A model generated the notes under the pieces. It searched no databases. It worked only from the letters and a program-made list of their open reading frames with translations, and was not told where the DNA came from. A program made the translations under genes and the position numbers. A stretch of 18,546 nt of DNA from an uncultured Clostridia bacterium (lineage in GTDB: Bacteria > Bacillota > Clostridia > Christensenellales > Aristaeellaceae): assembly GCA_937934775.1 (NCBI GenBank), contig CALGYL010000122.1, positions 1-18,546 on the forward strand, given 5' to 3'. Shown piece by piece: positions 6,815 to 14,435 of the stretch (position 1 is its first letter; every line of letters starts with the position of its first letter).

Positions 6815-7630
6815 ATGTACATTCAGAAACAGATCGCGCCGGGATACAACCCCTTCCTTATGACGCCCGTGGAGGACGCGGGCACCGGCATGGACGCGGG
6901 GCTTCTGGTGCTGACCGACAACGCCAAGTGGGAATTCTTCGAGCCGGAAAAGGAAGTGGCGCTTTTGCTGCTTTGCGGCCGGGTGCGCTTTGAGTGGGGC
7001 GATATCGACTGCGAAGCCTGTCAGGTGCGCCTGGCCGACCGGCCGGACGAGTTTCACCACGAGCCTTGGTGCCTGCACGCGCCTCGCGGCACGCGCCTGC
7101 GCGTAACGGCTATGGATCATGCCGAGCTCTACGTTCAGGCGACGGAGAACGACCGGAGTTTCCCGGCGAAGCTGTACGCGCCGGAGGAGACCATGGTGCA
7201 GCACGCGGGCGCGAACGGGGAGCTGCAGGGCTGCATGCGCCGGGAGATCAAGACGCTGTTCGACTACGAGAGCGCGCCCTGGTCCAACATGGTGCTGGGC
7301 GAGGTCTTGAACTTCCCCGGAAAGTGGTCCAGCTACCCGCCTCACCACCACCCGCAGCCGGAGGTCTACTTCCACCGCTTCGATCATCCGCAGGGATTTG
7401 GCGCAAGTTTCGCTGGCGGCGAGATCTACACCTCCCGCCACAACGGCCTTACCGTCATTCGCCACGGTTTCCACTCCCAGGCCGCCGCGCCCGGCTACGC
7501 GATGGTGTACGTCTGGGGCATCCGGCACCTGCCGGGCGACCCGTGGCGCAAGACCCGCATCGACGACCCGGAGCACGAGTGGCTCTGGAAGCCGGACGCA
7601 AACGAACACATATTTACCCCGGAGGGCTGA
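6815..7630 (+). CDS. iolB: 5-deoxy-glucuronate isomerase IolB
   Basis: A 271-residue bicupin protein, the typical IolB length. It isomerises 5-deoxy-D-glucuronate to 2-deoxy-5-keto-D-gluconate (DKG). The diagnostic segment is SSYPPHHHPQPEVYFHRFD near residue 170, whose histidines and glutamate form the metal site, with a further H in TVIRHGFHS and the family-typical YVWGIRHLPGDPW near the C-terminus. The ATG at 6815 follows TAGGAGG with 5 nt spacing. In this locus its product DKG is the branch point, because no kinase (IolC) follows. The ribosome-binding site of iolD (GGAGGG, 7621-7626) lies within the last codons, so iolB and iolD are probably coupled. Confidence 0.93.
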   Translation: MYIQKQIAPGYNPFLMTPVEDAGTGMDAGLLVLTDNAKWEFFEPEKEVALLLLCGRVRFEWGDIDCEACQVRLADRPDEFHHEPWCLHAPRGTRLRVTAMDHAELYVQATENDRSFPAKLYAPEETMVQHAGANGELQGCMRREIKTLFDYESAPWSNMVLGEVLNFPGKWSSYPPHHHPQPEVYFHRFDHPQGFGASFAGGEIYTSRHNGLTVIRHGFHSQAAAPGYAMVYVWGIRHLPGDPWRKTRIDDPEHEWLWKPDANEHIFTPEG

Positions 7631-7634
7631 TCGC

Positions 7635-9557
7635 ATGAAAACAATACGGCTCACCATGGCGCAGGCGCTGGTGCGCTTTTTGGAAAACCAGTACGTTCGG
7701 TTTGACGGCGCGGAGCACCGCTTCGTGCGGGGCGTCATGATGCTGCCCGGCCACGGCAATGTTGTGGGCCTCGGCCAGGCGCTCCAGCAGGAACGCAAGG
7801 CCCTTGAGCTCTATCAGGGCAAGAACGAGCAGGGCATGGCCCACGCGGCCATCGCCTTTGCCAAGCACGCCAAGCGCAAGGAGATCTTCGCGGTCACTTC
7901 GTCGGTCGGTCCGGGCGCGGCCAACATGGTCACCGCCGCGGGCACCGCCACCGCCAACAACATCCCGGTTCTGATCCTGCCGGGCGATGTGTACGCCTGC
8001 CGCCAGCCCGATCCGGTGCTGCAGCAGATCGAGCAGACCCACGACCTGGGGCTGTCCACCAACGACGCCTTCCGCGCCGTGTGCCGCTATTGGGATCGGA
8101 TCAACCGCCCCGAGCAGCTGATGAGCGCGATGATAAGCGCCTTCCGTGTGCTGACCGACCCCGCCGACACCGGCGCGGTATGCATCGCGCTGCCTCAAGA
8201 TGTGCAGGGCGAGGCCTGGGACTATCCGGAGAGCTTCTTTGAGCGGCGCGTGCATGTCCTTGAGCGCCGTCCGCCTTCCGCCGAAGCCATTTCGGAGGCC
8301 GCCTCGCGCATCCGCGCGGCGAAAAAACCGATTCTCATCTGCGGCGGCGGCGTGCGTTACTCAGAGGCCCACGACGCCTTCCGCCGTTTCGCGGAGGATT
8401 TCCACATTCCCTTCGGCGAGACCCAGGCGGGCAAGTCCGCTGTCGTCTGGACGCACCCGATGAACTTGGGCGGCATCGGCGTCACCGGCTGCGGCGCGGC
8501 CAACGAGATTGCCAAGGAAGCGGATCTGGTGATCGGCGTGGGCACCCGCTACACCGATTTCACCACCTCCTCCAAGTGGCTGTTCCAGGAGGACGCGAAG
8601 TTTGTCAACATCAGCGCGTCGCCGTTCCAGGCCATGAAGCTGGACGCCGTGCCGGTGGTTGCGGACGCCAAGGCGGCGCTCACCGCGCTGTCCGCCGCGC
8701 TGACGGGCTACCAAAGCGCGTGGGGCGGGGAAATCGCCTCCGCCAAGGCACGCTGGGCGGAAGAACTGAACCGGCTGGACAACCTGCGCTTTTCCGGCGA
8801 GGGGTACGAACCGGTGGTGAACGACCGGAACGCCGCCTCCGCGAAGAAGTTCGCGGAAGACGTGAACGCGTCGCTGACCCAGACGGAAGTGCTGGGCGCG
8901 CTGAACCGGCTGATAGAAAAAGACGCGGCGGTCATCGGCTCGTCGGGGAGCCTCCCCGGCTGCATGCAGCGCATGTGGCGGCCCGAGACGCCCGACACCT
9001 ACAACATGGAATACGGCTATTCCTGCATGGGCTACGAAATCTCCGGCGCGCTGGGCGTGAAGCTGGCCATCGGCGACAAGCAGGTGTACTCGATGGTGGG
9101 CGACGGCAGCTTCGTGATGCTGCACTCGGAGCTTCTGACGGCGGTTCAGGAGCGCATCAAGATCAATGTATGCCTGTTTGACAACGCGGGCTTCGGCTGC
9201 ATCAACAACCTCCAGGTCGGACAGGGCAACGACACCATGGTCACCGAGCTTCGCTACCGCGGCGAGTCCGGCCATGACGGAGCCTTCCTGAACGTGGACT
9301 ACGCGAAAATCGCCGAAGGCTACGGCGCGGTCGGGTACACCATCCGCACGATGTCGGAGCTGGAGCGCGCGGTTGAGGACGCGAAGAAAATCACCGGCCG
9401 GCCGGTACTCTTCGACATCAAGGTGCTGCCCAAGTCCATGACCGGCGGCTACGGCGCCTGGTGGCGGGTGGGCACGCCGGAGGTTTCCGAGAACCCGCGC
9501 TGCCGCGAAGCCTGGCAGGATCACCTTTCGCACGTCGGGGACGCGCATCAATATTGA
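7635..9557 (+). CDS. iolD: Trihydroxycyclohexane-1,2-dione hydrolase IolD (ThDP-dependent)
   Basis: A 640-residue ThDP enzyme that cleaves the cyclic dione C-C bond to give 5-deoxy-D-glucuronate. The N-terminal Pyr domain has the activating glutamate in GKNEQGMAHAA and TSSVGPGAANM. The central domain has KKPILICGGGV. The C-terminal PP domain has VGDGSFVMLHSEL and the ThDP/Mg motif ending CLFDNAGFGCINNLQ. The true start is ATG 7635, 8 nt after GGAGGG; the frame is open back to 7398 inside iolB, but that extension is unlike IolD and lacks a start signal. The family is usually 635-645 residues, so the gene is complete. Confidence 0.94.
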   Translation: MKTIRLTMAQALVRFLENQYVRFDGAEHRFVRGVMMLPGHGNVVGLGQALQQERKALELYQGKNEQGMAHAAIAFAKHAKRKEIFAVTSSVGPGAANMVTAAGTATANNIPVLILPGDVYACRQPDPVLQQIEQTHDLGLSTNDAFRAVCRYWDRINRPEQLMSAMISAFRVLTDPADTGAVCIALPQDVQGEAWDYPESFFERRVHVLERRPPSAEAISEAASRIRAAKKPILICGGGVRYSEAHDAFRRFAEDFHIPFGETQAGKSAVVWTHPMNLGGIGVTGCGAANEIAKEADLVIGVGTRYTDFTTSSKWLFQEDAKFVNISASPFQAMKLDAVPVVADAKAALTALSAALTGYQSAWGGEIASAKARWAEELNRLDNLRFSGEGYEPVVNDRNAASAKKFAEDVNASLTQTEVLGALNRLIEKDAAVIGSSGSLPGCMQRMWRPETPDTYNMEYGYSCMGYEISGALGVKLAIGDKQVYSMVGDGSFVMLHSELLTAVQERIKINVCLFDNAGFGCINNLQVGQGNDTMVTELRYRGESGHDGAFLNVDYAKIAEGYGAVGYTIRTMSELERAVEDAKKITGRPVLFDIKVLPKSMTGGYGAWWRVGTPEVSENPRCREAWQDHLSHVGDAHQY

Positions 9558-9581
9558 CATAAGAAAAGGAAGGGTAAGCGT

Positions 9582-10595
9582 ATGGGCGGAAAGCTAAAAA
9601 TCGGCATCATCGGCGCGGGGCGCATCGGAAAATTGCACGCGGCCAACCTGGTAAACCGGGTGGCGGACGCGGAAGTGGCCGTGATTTCAGACGTGTTCCT
9701 GCCGGCGGCGGAGGAATTGGCCGCAAAGCTGAACGTGAAAAAGGCGACCGCGGATTATCATGAAATTCTGAATGACCCGGAAATCGACGCGGTGTTCATC
9801 TGCTCCTCCACCGACACCCATTCGCCCATCTCCATTGAGGCGGCGAAGGCGGGGAAGCACATCTTCTGCGAAAAGCCCATCGACCACGACCTGACGAAGA
9901 TCGAAGCGGTCCTGAAGGCGGTCAAGGAAGCGGGTGTCAAGTACCAGGTGGGCTTCAACCGCCGGTTCGACCGAAACTTCAAGCACGTGCGGGAAGTCGT
10001 CGCCTCCGGCGGCATCGGCGACGTGCAGATCGTTAAAGTTACCTCCCGTGATCCGGCGGCCCCGCCGATCTCCTACGTGAAGGTGTCCGGCGGCATCTTC
10101 GTGGACATGACCATCCACGATTTTGACATGGTGCGCTACCTCTCCGGCAGCGAAGTGGAGGAAGTCTCCGTCTTTGGCGCATGCCTGGTGGACCCGGAGA
10201 TCGGAAAAGCCGGCGATGTGGACACCTGCATCATCAGCCTGCGCTTTAAGAACGGCGCGCTGGGCGTGATTGACAACTCCCGCCAGGCGGTCTACGGCTA
10301 CGACCAGCGCATCGAGGTCTTCGGCTCCAAGGGCATGATCGCCGCCGAGAACGAGACCGCCAACAACACCACCTTGTACACCGCCGACGGCGTTCAGAAG
10401 GAAAAGCCGTTGTGGTTCTTCCTGGAGCGCTACAACGACGCGTTCATCCAAGAGGAAACCGACTTTGTAGACGCATGTCTCACCGGCAAGGACACCCCGG
10501 TCGGCTCCTTCGACGGCCTGCAGCCGGTGAAGATCGCCATCGCGGCCAAAAAATCCTGGGAACTGGGCGGCGCGCCGGTCAAGGTGGAGGGTTAA
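9582..10595 (+). CDS. iolG: Inositol 2-dehydrogenase IolG (Gfo/Idh/MocA family)
   Basis: A 337-residue NAD-dependent dehydrogenase that oxidises myo-inositol to scyllo-inosose, the first catabolic step. The Rossmann motif GAGRIGKLHA is at residues 11-20, with acidic Asp37 after the second strand favouring NAD over NADP. Catalytic residues follow the pattern known from Bacillus IolG: Lys98 in CEKP, and Asp175 and His179 in GGIFVDMTIHDFD. The block YQVGFNRRFDRNF is also characteristic of inositol dehydrogenases. The ATG at 9582 follows an AAGGAAGGG site. Related family members act on other cyclitols or sugars, so scyllo- or chiro-inositol activity cannot be excluded. The next gene starts 20 bp downstream. 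Confidence 0.88.
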   Translation: MGGKLKIGIIGAGRIGKLHAANLVNRVADAEVAVISDVFLPAAEELAAKLNVKKATADYHEILNDPEIDAVFICSSTDTHSPISIEAAKAGKHIFCEKPIDHDLTKIEAVLKAVKEAGVKYQVGFNRRFDRNFKHVREVVASGGIGDVQIVKVTSRDPAAPPISYVKVSGGIFVDMTIHDFDMVRYLSGSEVEEVSVFGACLVDPEIGKAGDVDTCIISLRFKNGALGVIDNSRQAVYGYDQRIEVFGSKGMIAAENETANNTTLYTADGVQKEKPLWFFLERYNDAFIQEETDFVDACLTGKDTPVGSFDGLQPVKIAIAAKKSWELGGAPVKVEG

Positions 10596-10615
10596 CGGGG
10601 ATTGGAGGGAAACGC

Positions 10616-11653
10616 ATGAAGAAAATCAGAGTGGGTGTCGCGGGGTATGGCACCATTGGGCAGCGGTTGGCGGACGGCGTCGCGCTGCAGGGAGACATGG
10701 AACTGGTGGGCGTCGCGGACCTTGCGCCCACGCTTGCCATCCGCGCGCTCAGGGAAAAGGGCATGCCTTATGATCTATACCTGGTGGACGGCGCGGATAA
10801 GGCGGCTTTTGACGCGCTGGACATTCCGGTCAAGGGCAGCTTTGCCGACCTGATCGGCAGCGTCGATGTGATGCTGGATTCCTCGCCCGGCGGCGTCGGC
10901 GCAAAAAACAAGGCGCTCTACGAAAAAGCGGGCATCAAAGCCATCTTCCAGGGCGGCGAAAAGAACTCGGTGGCCGACGTGTTCTTCCACGGCTACGCGA
11001 ACTATGAAAAGGGCGTGGGCGCGGATTATCTCAAACTGACCTCCTGCAACACCACCGGCCTTATCCGCGCCGTCGACGCGCTGGACCGCGCCGTGGGTGT
11101 CTCCAAGGTGGCCATCACCATCATCCGCCGCGTGGCCGACCCAGGCGACTACCACCGGGGCCTGACGAACGCGCTGCAGATTGATAAAGCGCCCTCCCAC
11201 CAGGCGGTGGACCTGATGACCATCATGCCCCATGTGGATGCCACTGGCATTCTGGTGCATACGCCGGTCACCCACGGCCACATCATCACCGTGCTGGCCA
11301 GCGGCGTGGATGGCAGGAAAATCACCCGCGAACAGGCGCTTGCCTGCTTTGAGGCCCATCCCCGCATCCGCGTGGTGTCCATCGCCGACGGCTTCATGGG
11401 CAACGCCAGCTTCTTCAAGTACGCCCGTGACCTCGGAAACGCCCGCGGCGACATGTACGAAATCGGGCTTTGGTCGGACAGCATCGTGGAATCTGGGAAC
11501 GACATCATGTTCGCCATCAATATCCCGCAGGAGTCGGTCACAATTCCGGAGACCATCGACGCGATCCGCGCGGCCACGCAGATGCAGCTGACCCGCGAGG
11601 ACGGCACCAAGGAAACCAACAAATACCTCAGCATCGGCAAATTCAAAAAATAG
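10616..11653 (+). CDS. Archaeal-type (type II) glyceraldehyde-3-phosphate dehydrogenase homologue, predicted D-malate-semialdehyde dehydrogenase (phosphorylating)
   Basis: A 345-residue homologue of archaeal class II GAPDH, not of the usual bacterial GapA. Landmarks are GYGTIGQR (residues 10-17), GGEKNSVADVFF, ANYEKGVGADY, the catalytic cysteine Cys144 in SCNTTGL, RRVADP (171-176), the paired histidines of THGHI (220 and 222) and MYEIGLWSDSI near the end. The catalytic parts are intact, so acyl-enzyme chemistry giving an acyl phosphate is likely. Two regions differ from the archaeal sequences I recall: the coenzyme loop reads VADLAP instead of a lysine-rich VTKTKP, suggesting NAD use, and SHHGPD is SHQAVD (194-199). 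The ATG at 10616 follows GGAGGG. From context I infer oxidation of (R)-3-hydroxy-4-oxobutanoate; ordinary GAP oxidation is the alternative. Confidence 0.85.
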   Translation: MKKIRVGVAGYGTIGQRLADGVALQGDMELVGVADLAPTLAIRALREKGMPYDLYLVDGADKAAFDALDIPVKGSFADLIGSVDVMLDSSPGGVGAKNKALYEKAGIKAIFQGGEKNSVADVFFHGYANYEKGVGADYLKLTSCNTTGLIRAVDALDRAVGVSKVAITIIRRVADPGDYHRGLTNALQIDKAPSHQAVDLMTIMPHVDATGILVHTPVTHGHIITVLASGVDGRKITREQALACFEAHPRIRVVSIADGFMGNASFFKYARDLGNARGDMYEIGLWSDSIVESGNDIMFAINIPQESVTIPETIDAIRAATQMQLTREDGTKETNKYLSIGKFKK

Positions 11654-11674
11654 TTCGATGGGTTCGCCCCATCC

Positions 11675-11709
11675 AGCCGTTCCCGGCGATTTAGCCGCCG
11701 GGAACGGTT
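11675..11709 (+). terminator. 14-bp hairpin after the GAPDH-like gene, partial terminator or processing site
   Basis: Positions 11677-11688 pair perfectly with 11696-11707 (12 bp), extended by a G-U and an A-T pair, around a 7-nt loop. Three T residues (11708-11710) follow, which is short for an intrinsic terminator. A smaller hairpin, GATGGG/CCCATC (11657-11662 with 11668-11673), lies immediately before it. Together they probably attenuate read-through into the PGK-like gene. Confidence 0.55.
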
Positions 11710-11749
11710 TCCGTAAGCCGGAAAGCCTGCCGCCGTACGAATCAGCGGT

Positions 11750-11838
11750 TTTCCGGCGCGCAGAAATCGCCCTTACTCCGCGCCGTCTGGAAATTTCAGG
11801 AATTTCCGGCGCGCAGTTCTTCTTCCTGCGCGCGGAAA
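11750..11838 (+). repeat. 14-nt direct repeat and large hairpin upstream of the PGK-like gene
   Basis: TTTCCGGCGCGCAG occurs at 11750-11763 and again at 11803-11816. The second copy pairs with 11826-11838 (8 bp, one bulged G, 5 bp) around a 9-nt pyrimidine loop. The first copy could pair with the same right arm, so two alternative structures are possible. The hairpin ends 36 nt before the ribosome-binding site of the next gene, a position suited to regulation or RNA processing. Confidence 0.5.
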
Positions 11839-11887
11839 AAGCCGTCCGGCGGAGTTTTACGAACCCCATCAATGAGGAGGGATGCAC

Positions 11888-13162
11888 ATGCGTTTTGGCA
11901 TCCATACGCTGGACGAGTTCGACGTCTCCGGCAAGGCGGTACTGTGTCGCGTGGACATCAACCAGCCGGTGGACCGGGAGGCGGGCGCGCTGAAGAGCAC
12001 CGCCCGCATCGAAGCCTGTGTGCCGACGATCCGGGAACTGAGTGATCGCGGCGCGAGGCTGACGCTTCTGGCCCATCAGGGCAGCGACATCGAGTACCAG
12101 AACTTTTTCACCACCCGGCCCCATGCCCAGGTTCTGACGAAGCTGTTGGGGCGGGAAGTGAAGTTTGTCGACGACGTTTGCGGGCCGGCGGCCCGGGCGG
12201 CGATCCAAAGCCTTCAGCCCGGCGAGGTGCTGCTGCTGGACAACGTGCGCTTCTGCTCGGAGGAGCAGACGCTCTTTGAGATGAACCTGAAACTGACCCA
12301 TGAAGAGCAGGCCCGGACGGAAGTGGTCAAAAAACTCGCGCCGCTAATCGATCTGTACGTCTGTGACGCCTTTGCCGCCGCCCACCGGGATCAGCCGTCC
12401 CTGTGCGGTTTCGAGCAGGTGCTGCCCAGCGCCATGGGCAGGCTGTTTGAAAAGGAATACTGCGTAATTTCGGAGCTGATGGAGCGGCCCGCGCGCCCCT
12501 GCGCGTTTATACTGGGCGGCGCGAAGGTGTCCGACGCGTTTTTGATGCTGGGTACGGTGCTGAAAAGCGGCGCGGCGGACCTGGTCTTGACCGGGGGCCT
12601 CGTGGCCAACATCCTGCTGGCCGCGAAGGGCGAAAGGATTGGCCGCGGAAGCCTCGCCTTCATTGAAAAATCGGGCTACGTCGATTTCATCGAAACCGCA
12701 AAACCGCTGCTTGCCGAATATTCGGAAAAAATCCTGCTGCCGGGCAGCCTCGCCTGGCTGGAGGACGGCGAGCGCCGGGAGGGGAAGCTTTCAGAACTTC
12801 CGGAAGACATCGGCGCCCTCGACATTGGAACAGACGCAGCGGAAGAGTACGCCAGGATCATCCGGAGCGTAAAGACCGTGTTCGTCAACGGCCCCATGGG
12901 CGTGTTTGAAAATCCGGAGACCGAGGCCGGCACCCGGATCGTCTGGCAGGCGCTGGCCGACTCTTCCGCCTACACCGTGGTCGGCGGCGGAGACAGCGTG
13001 ACCGCGGCCAAGAAGTTTGGCGTGAAGGGCAGGCTGGGCTACGTGTGCACCGGCGGCGGCGCGCTGATCCGCTTTTTGACGGGCGAGGAACTGCCGGTGG
13101 TCAAGGCGCTTAGGCATGCGGCCGCCGCCTTCCCGGCCGGAGGAGGGCATCATGAGGCTTGA
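11888..13162 (+). CDS. pgk: Archaeal-type phosphoglycerate kinase homologue, predicted D-malyl-phosphate kinase
   Basis: A 424-residue protein resembling archaeal PGKs more than bacterial ones (TLDEFDVSGKAVLCRVDIN, LAHQG, FTTRPHAQVL, AFAAAHRDQPSLCGF). It has RVDIN (21-25), DNVRFCSEE, LGGAKVSDAF, VNGPMGVFENPETEAG and the nucleotide loop VVGGGDS with TGGGA. The kinase core is therefore intact. One substrate-pocket residue is unusual: the HLGRP / HQGRP / HQGKP motif of other PGKs reads HQGSD here (residues 63-67), losing the basic residue that helps bind the phosphate of 3-phosphoglycerate. The start at 11888 is preferred over an ATG at 11882 because GAGGAGG ends only 1 nt before the latter. The stop overlaps the next gene by 11 bp. 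It would capture ATP from the acyl phosphate made by the GAPDH-like enzyme. Confidence 0.86.
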   Translation: MRFGIHTLDEFDVSGKAVLCRVDINQPVDREAGALKSTARIEACVPTIRELSDRGARLTLLAHQGSDIEYQNFFTTRPHAQVLTKLLGREVKFVDDVCGPAARAAIQSLQPGEVLLLDNVRFCSEEQTLFEMNLKLTHEEQARTEVVKKLAPLIDLYVCDAFAAAHRDQPSLCGFEQVLPSAMGRLFEKEYCVISELMERPARPCAFILGGAKVSDAFLMLGTVLKSGAADLVLTGGLVANILLAAKGERIGRGSLAFIEKSGYVDFIETAKPLLAEYSEKILLPGSLAWLEDGERREGKLSELPEDIGALDIGTDAAEEYARIIRSVKTVFVNGPMGVFENPETEAGTRIVWQALADSSAYTVVGGGDSVTAAKKFGVKGRLGYVCTGGGALIRFLTGEELPVVKALRHAAAAFPAGGGHHEA

Positions 13163-14402
13163 ATTTGGGTTTGGAAACGACATACAGACCGTGGAAGCGC
13201 CGGATGAAAACATTGTGGGCATCCTGATGCCCAATGAGGTGGAACTGGGCCTCACCGGCGAGGCTGCCGTGCTGGACGCGCTTCAGAAACCCATCGGAAC
13301 GCCCCGGCTTTCCCAAATCGTGAAGCCGGGCGAGACGGTCGCCATCGTTACCAGCGACATCACCCGCCCCATGCCCACCTATGCCGTGATGCCCGCGCTG
13401 CTGAACGAACTGTACCTTGCGGGCGTCCGGCCCGAGGATGTGACCCTGGTCTTCGGCCTGGGCAGTCACCGCCGCCAGACGCCGGAGGAGATGCGAAAGC
13501 TGGCGGGCGACCGGGCGTTTCGGGAGATCCGCTGCGTGGACTCCGATCCGGACGACTGCGCGCATTTTGGCGTTACCAGCCGCGGTACGCCGGTGGACAT
13601 CACCCGGACGGTGGCCGATGCCGACCGCCGCGTGCTGCTGGGCAACATCGAATACCACTACTTCGCTGGGTACTCCGGCGGCGGCAAGGCGCTGATGCCC
13701 GGCGCGTCTACCCGGAAGGCCATCCAGTGCAATCACTCGCTGATGGTCAGTCCCGACGCCTGCGCGGGCAAGATTTCCGGCAATCCGCTCCGGGAGGACA
13801 TCGAGGAAGCCGCCCGAATGGTCGGCGCGGACTTCATCCTGAACGTCGTGCTGGACGAGCACAAGAAAATCGTCCGCGCGGTGGCGGGCGATGTGGTCAA
13901 GGCGCACCGTGTGGGCTGCGATTTTCTGGACAGGTTCTATCTGAAGCGCATCCCGGAGCGGGCCGGCATCGTGCTGGTCTCCCAGGGCGGCGCCCCCAAG
14001 GACTTGAACCTATACCAGACCCAGAAGGCGCTGGACAACGCAAAGCACGCGGTGAAAAAGGGCGGTGTGGTGATCTTGATCGGCTCCTGCCGGGAGGGAA
14101 TGGGGGAGGAGACCTTTGAGGAGTGGATGACCACATCGTCTTCCCCCGCCTCGATGATCGAGCGCATTCGCCGCGAGTTCAAGCTGGGCGGCCACAAGGC
14201 GGCGGCGATCGCGATGGTTCTGGAAAACGCGGACATCTATCTGGTCAGCGACCTTCCGGACGACTTCGTTCGCGGCATCTTCCTGAAACCATTCCCGTCG
14301 GCCCAAGCGGCGCTGGACGCGGCGCTTGAAAAGATGGGGAAGGACGCGACCATCCTGTCCATGCCCTACGGCGGATCGACGCTGCCCAGGGCGGCTTATT
14401 AA
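13152..14402 (+). CDS. larA: LarA-family nickel-pincer hydroxyacid racemase, malate racemase predicted
   Basis: A 416-residue LarA (DUF2088) family protein. All landmark residues of lactate racemase LarA are present at matching spacing: Asp69 and Arg72 in TSDITRP, His106 in GLGSHR, His169 and Lys179 in EYHYFAGYSGGGK, His195 in CNHSLM, and the QGGAPKD motif near the C-terminal domain. The lysine carries the nickel-pincer nucleotide cofactor and the histidines serve metal binding and proton/hydride chemistry. The family includes lactate, malate and other 2-hydroxyacid racemases and epimerases. In this operon D-malate is the logical substrate (inference). ATG 13152 lies inside the end of the PGK-like gene and is preceded by AGGAGG. 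Cofactor-synthesis genes larB, larC and larE are not in the window and must be elsewhere. Confidence 0.88.
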   Translation: MRLEFGFGNDIQTVEAPDENIVGILMPNEVELGLTGEAAVLDALQKPIGTPRLSQIVKPGETVAIVTSDITRPMPTYAVMPALLNELYLAGVRPEDVTLVFGLGSHRRQTPEEMRKLAGDRAFREIRCVDSDPDDCAHFGVTSRGTPVDITRTVADADRRVLLGNIEYHYFAGYSGGGKALMPGASTRKAIQCNHSLMVSPDACAGKISGNPLREDIEEAARMVGADFILNVVLDEHKKIVRAVAGDVVKAHRVGCDFLDRFYLKRIPERAGIVLVSQGGAPKDLNLYQTQKALDNAKHAVKKGGVVILIGSCREGMGEETFEEWMTTSSSPASMIERIRREFKLGGHKAAAIAMVLENADIYLVSDLPDDFVRGIFLKPFPSAQAALDAALEKMGKDATILSMPYGGSTLPRAAY

Positions 14403-14435
14403 CGCGGGCGCGGCCCGTAAACCCAAGGAGGAAAC

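Noticed and set aside
7398..7634. Upstream in-frame extension of iolD into iolB.
   Set aside because: The extension reads as Ser/Thr/Pro/Arg-rich out-of-frame iolB sequence, and the ATG at 7635 has a good ribosome-binding site and gives the normal IolD length.
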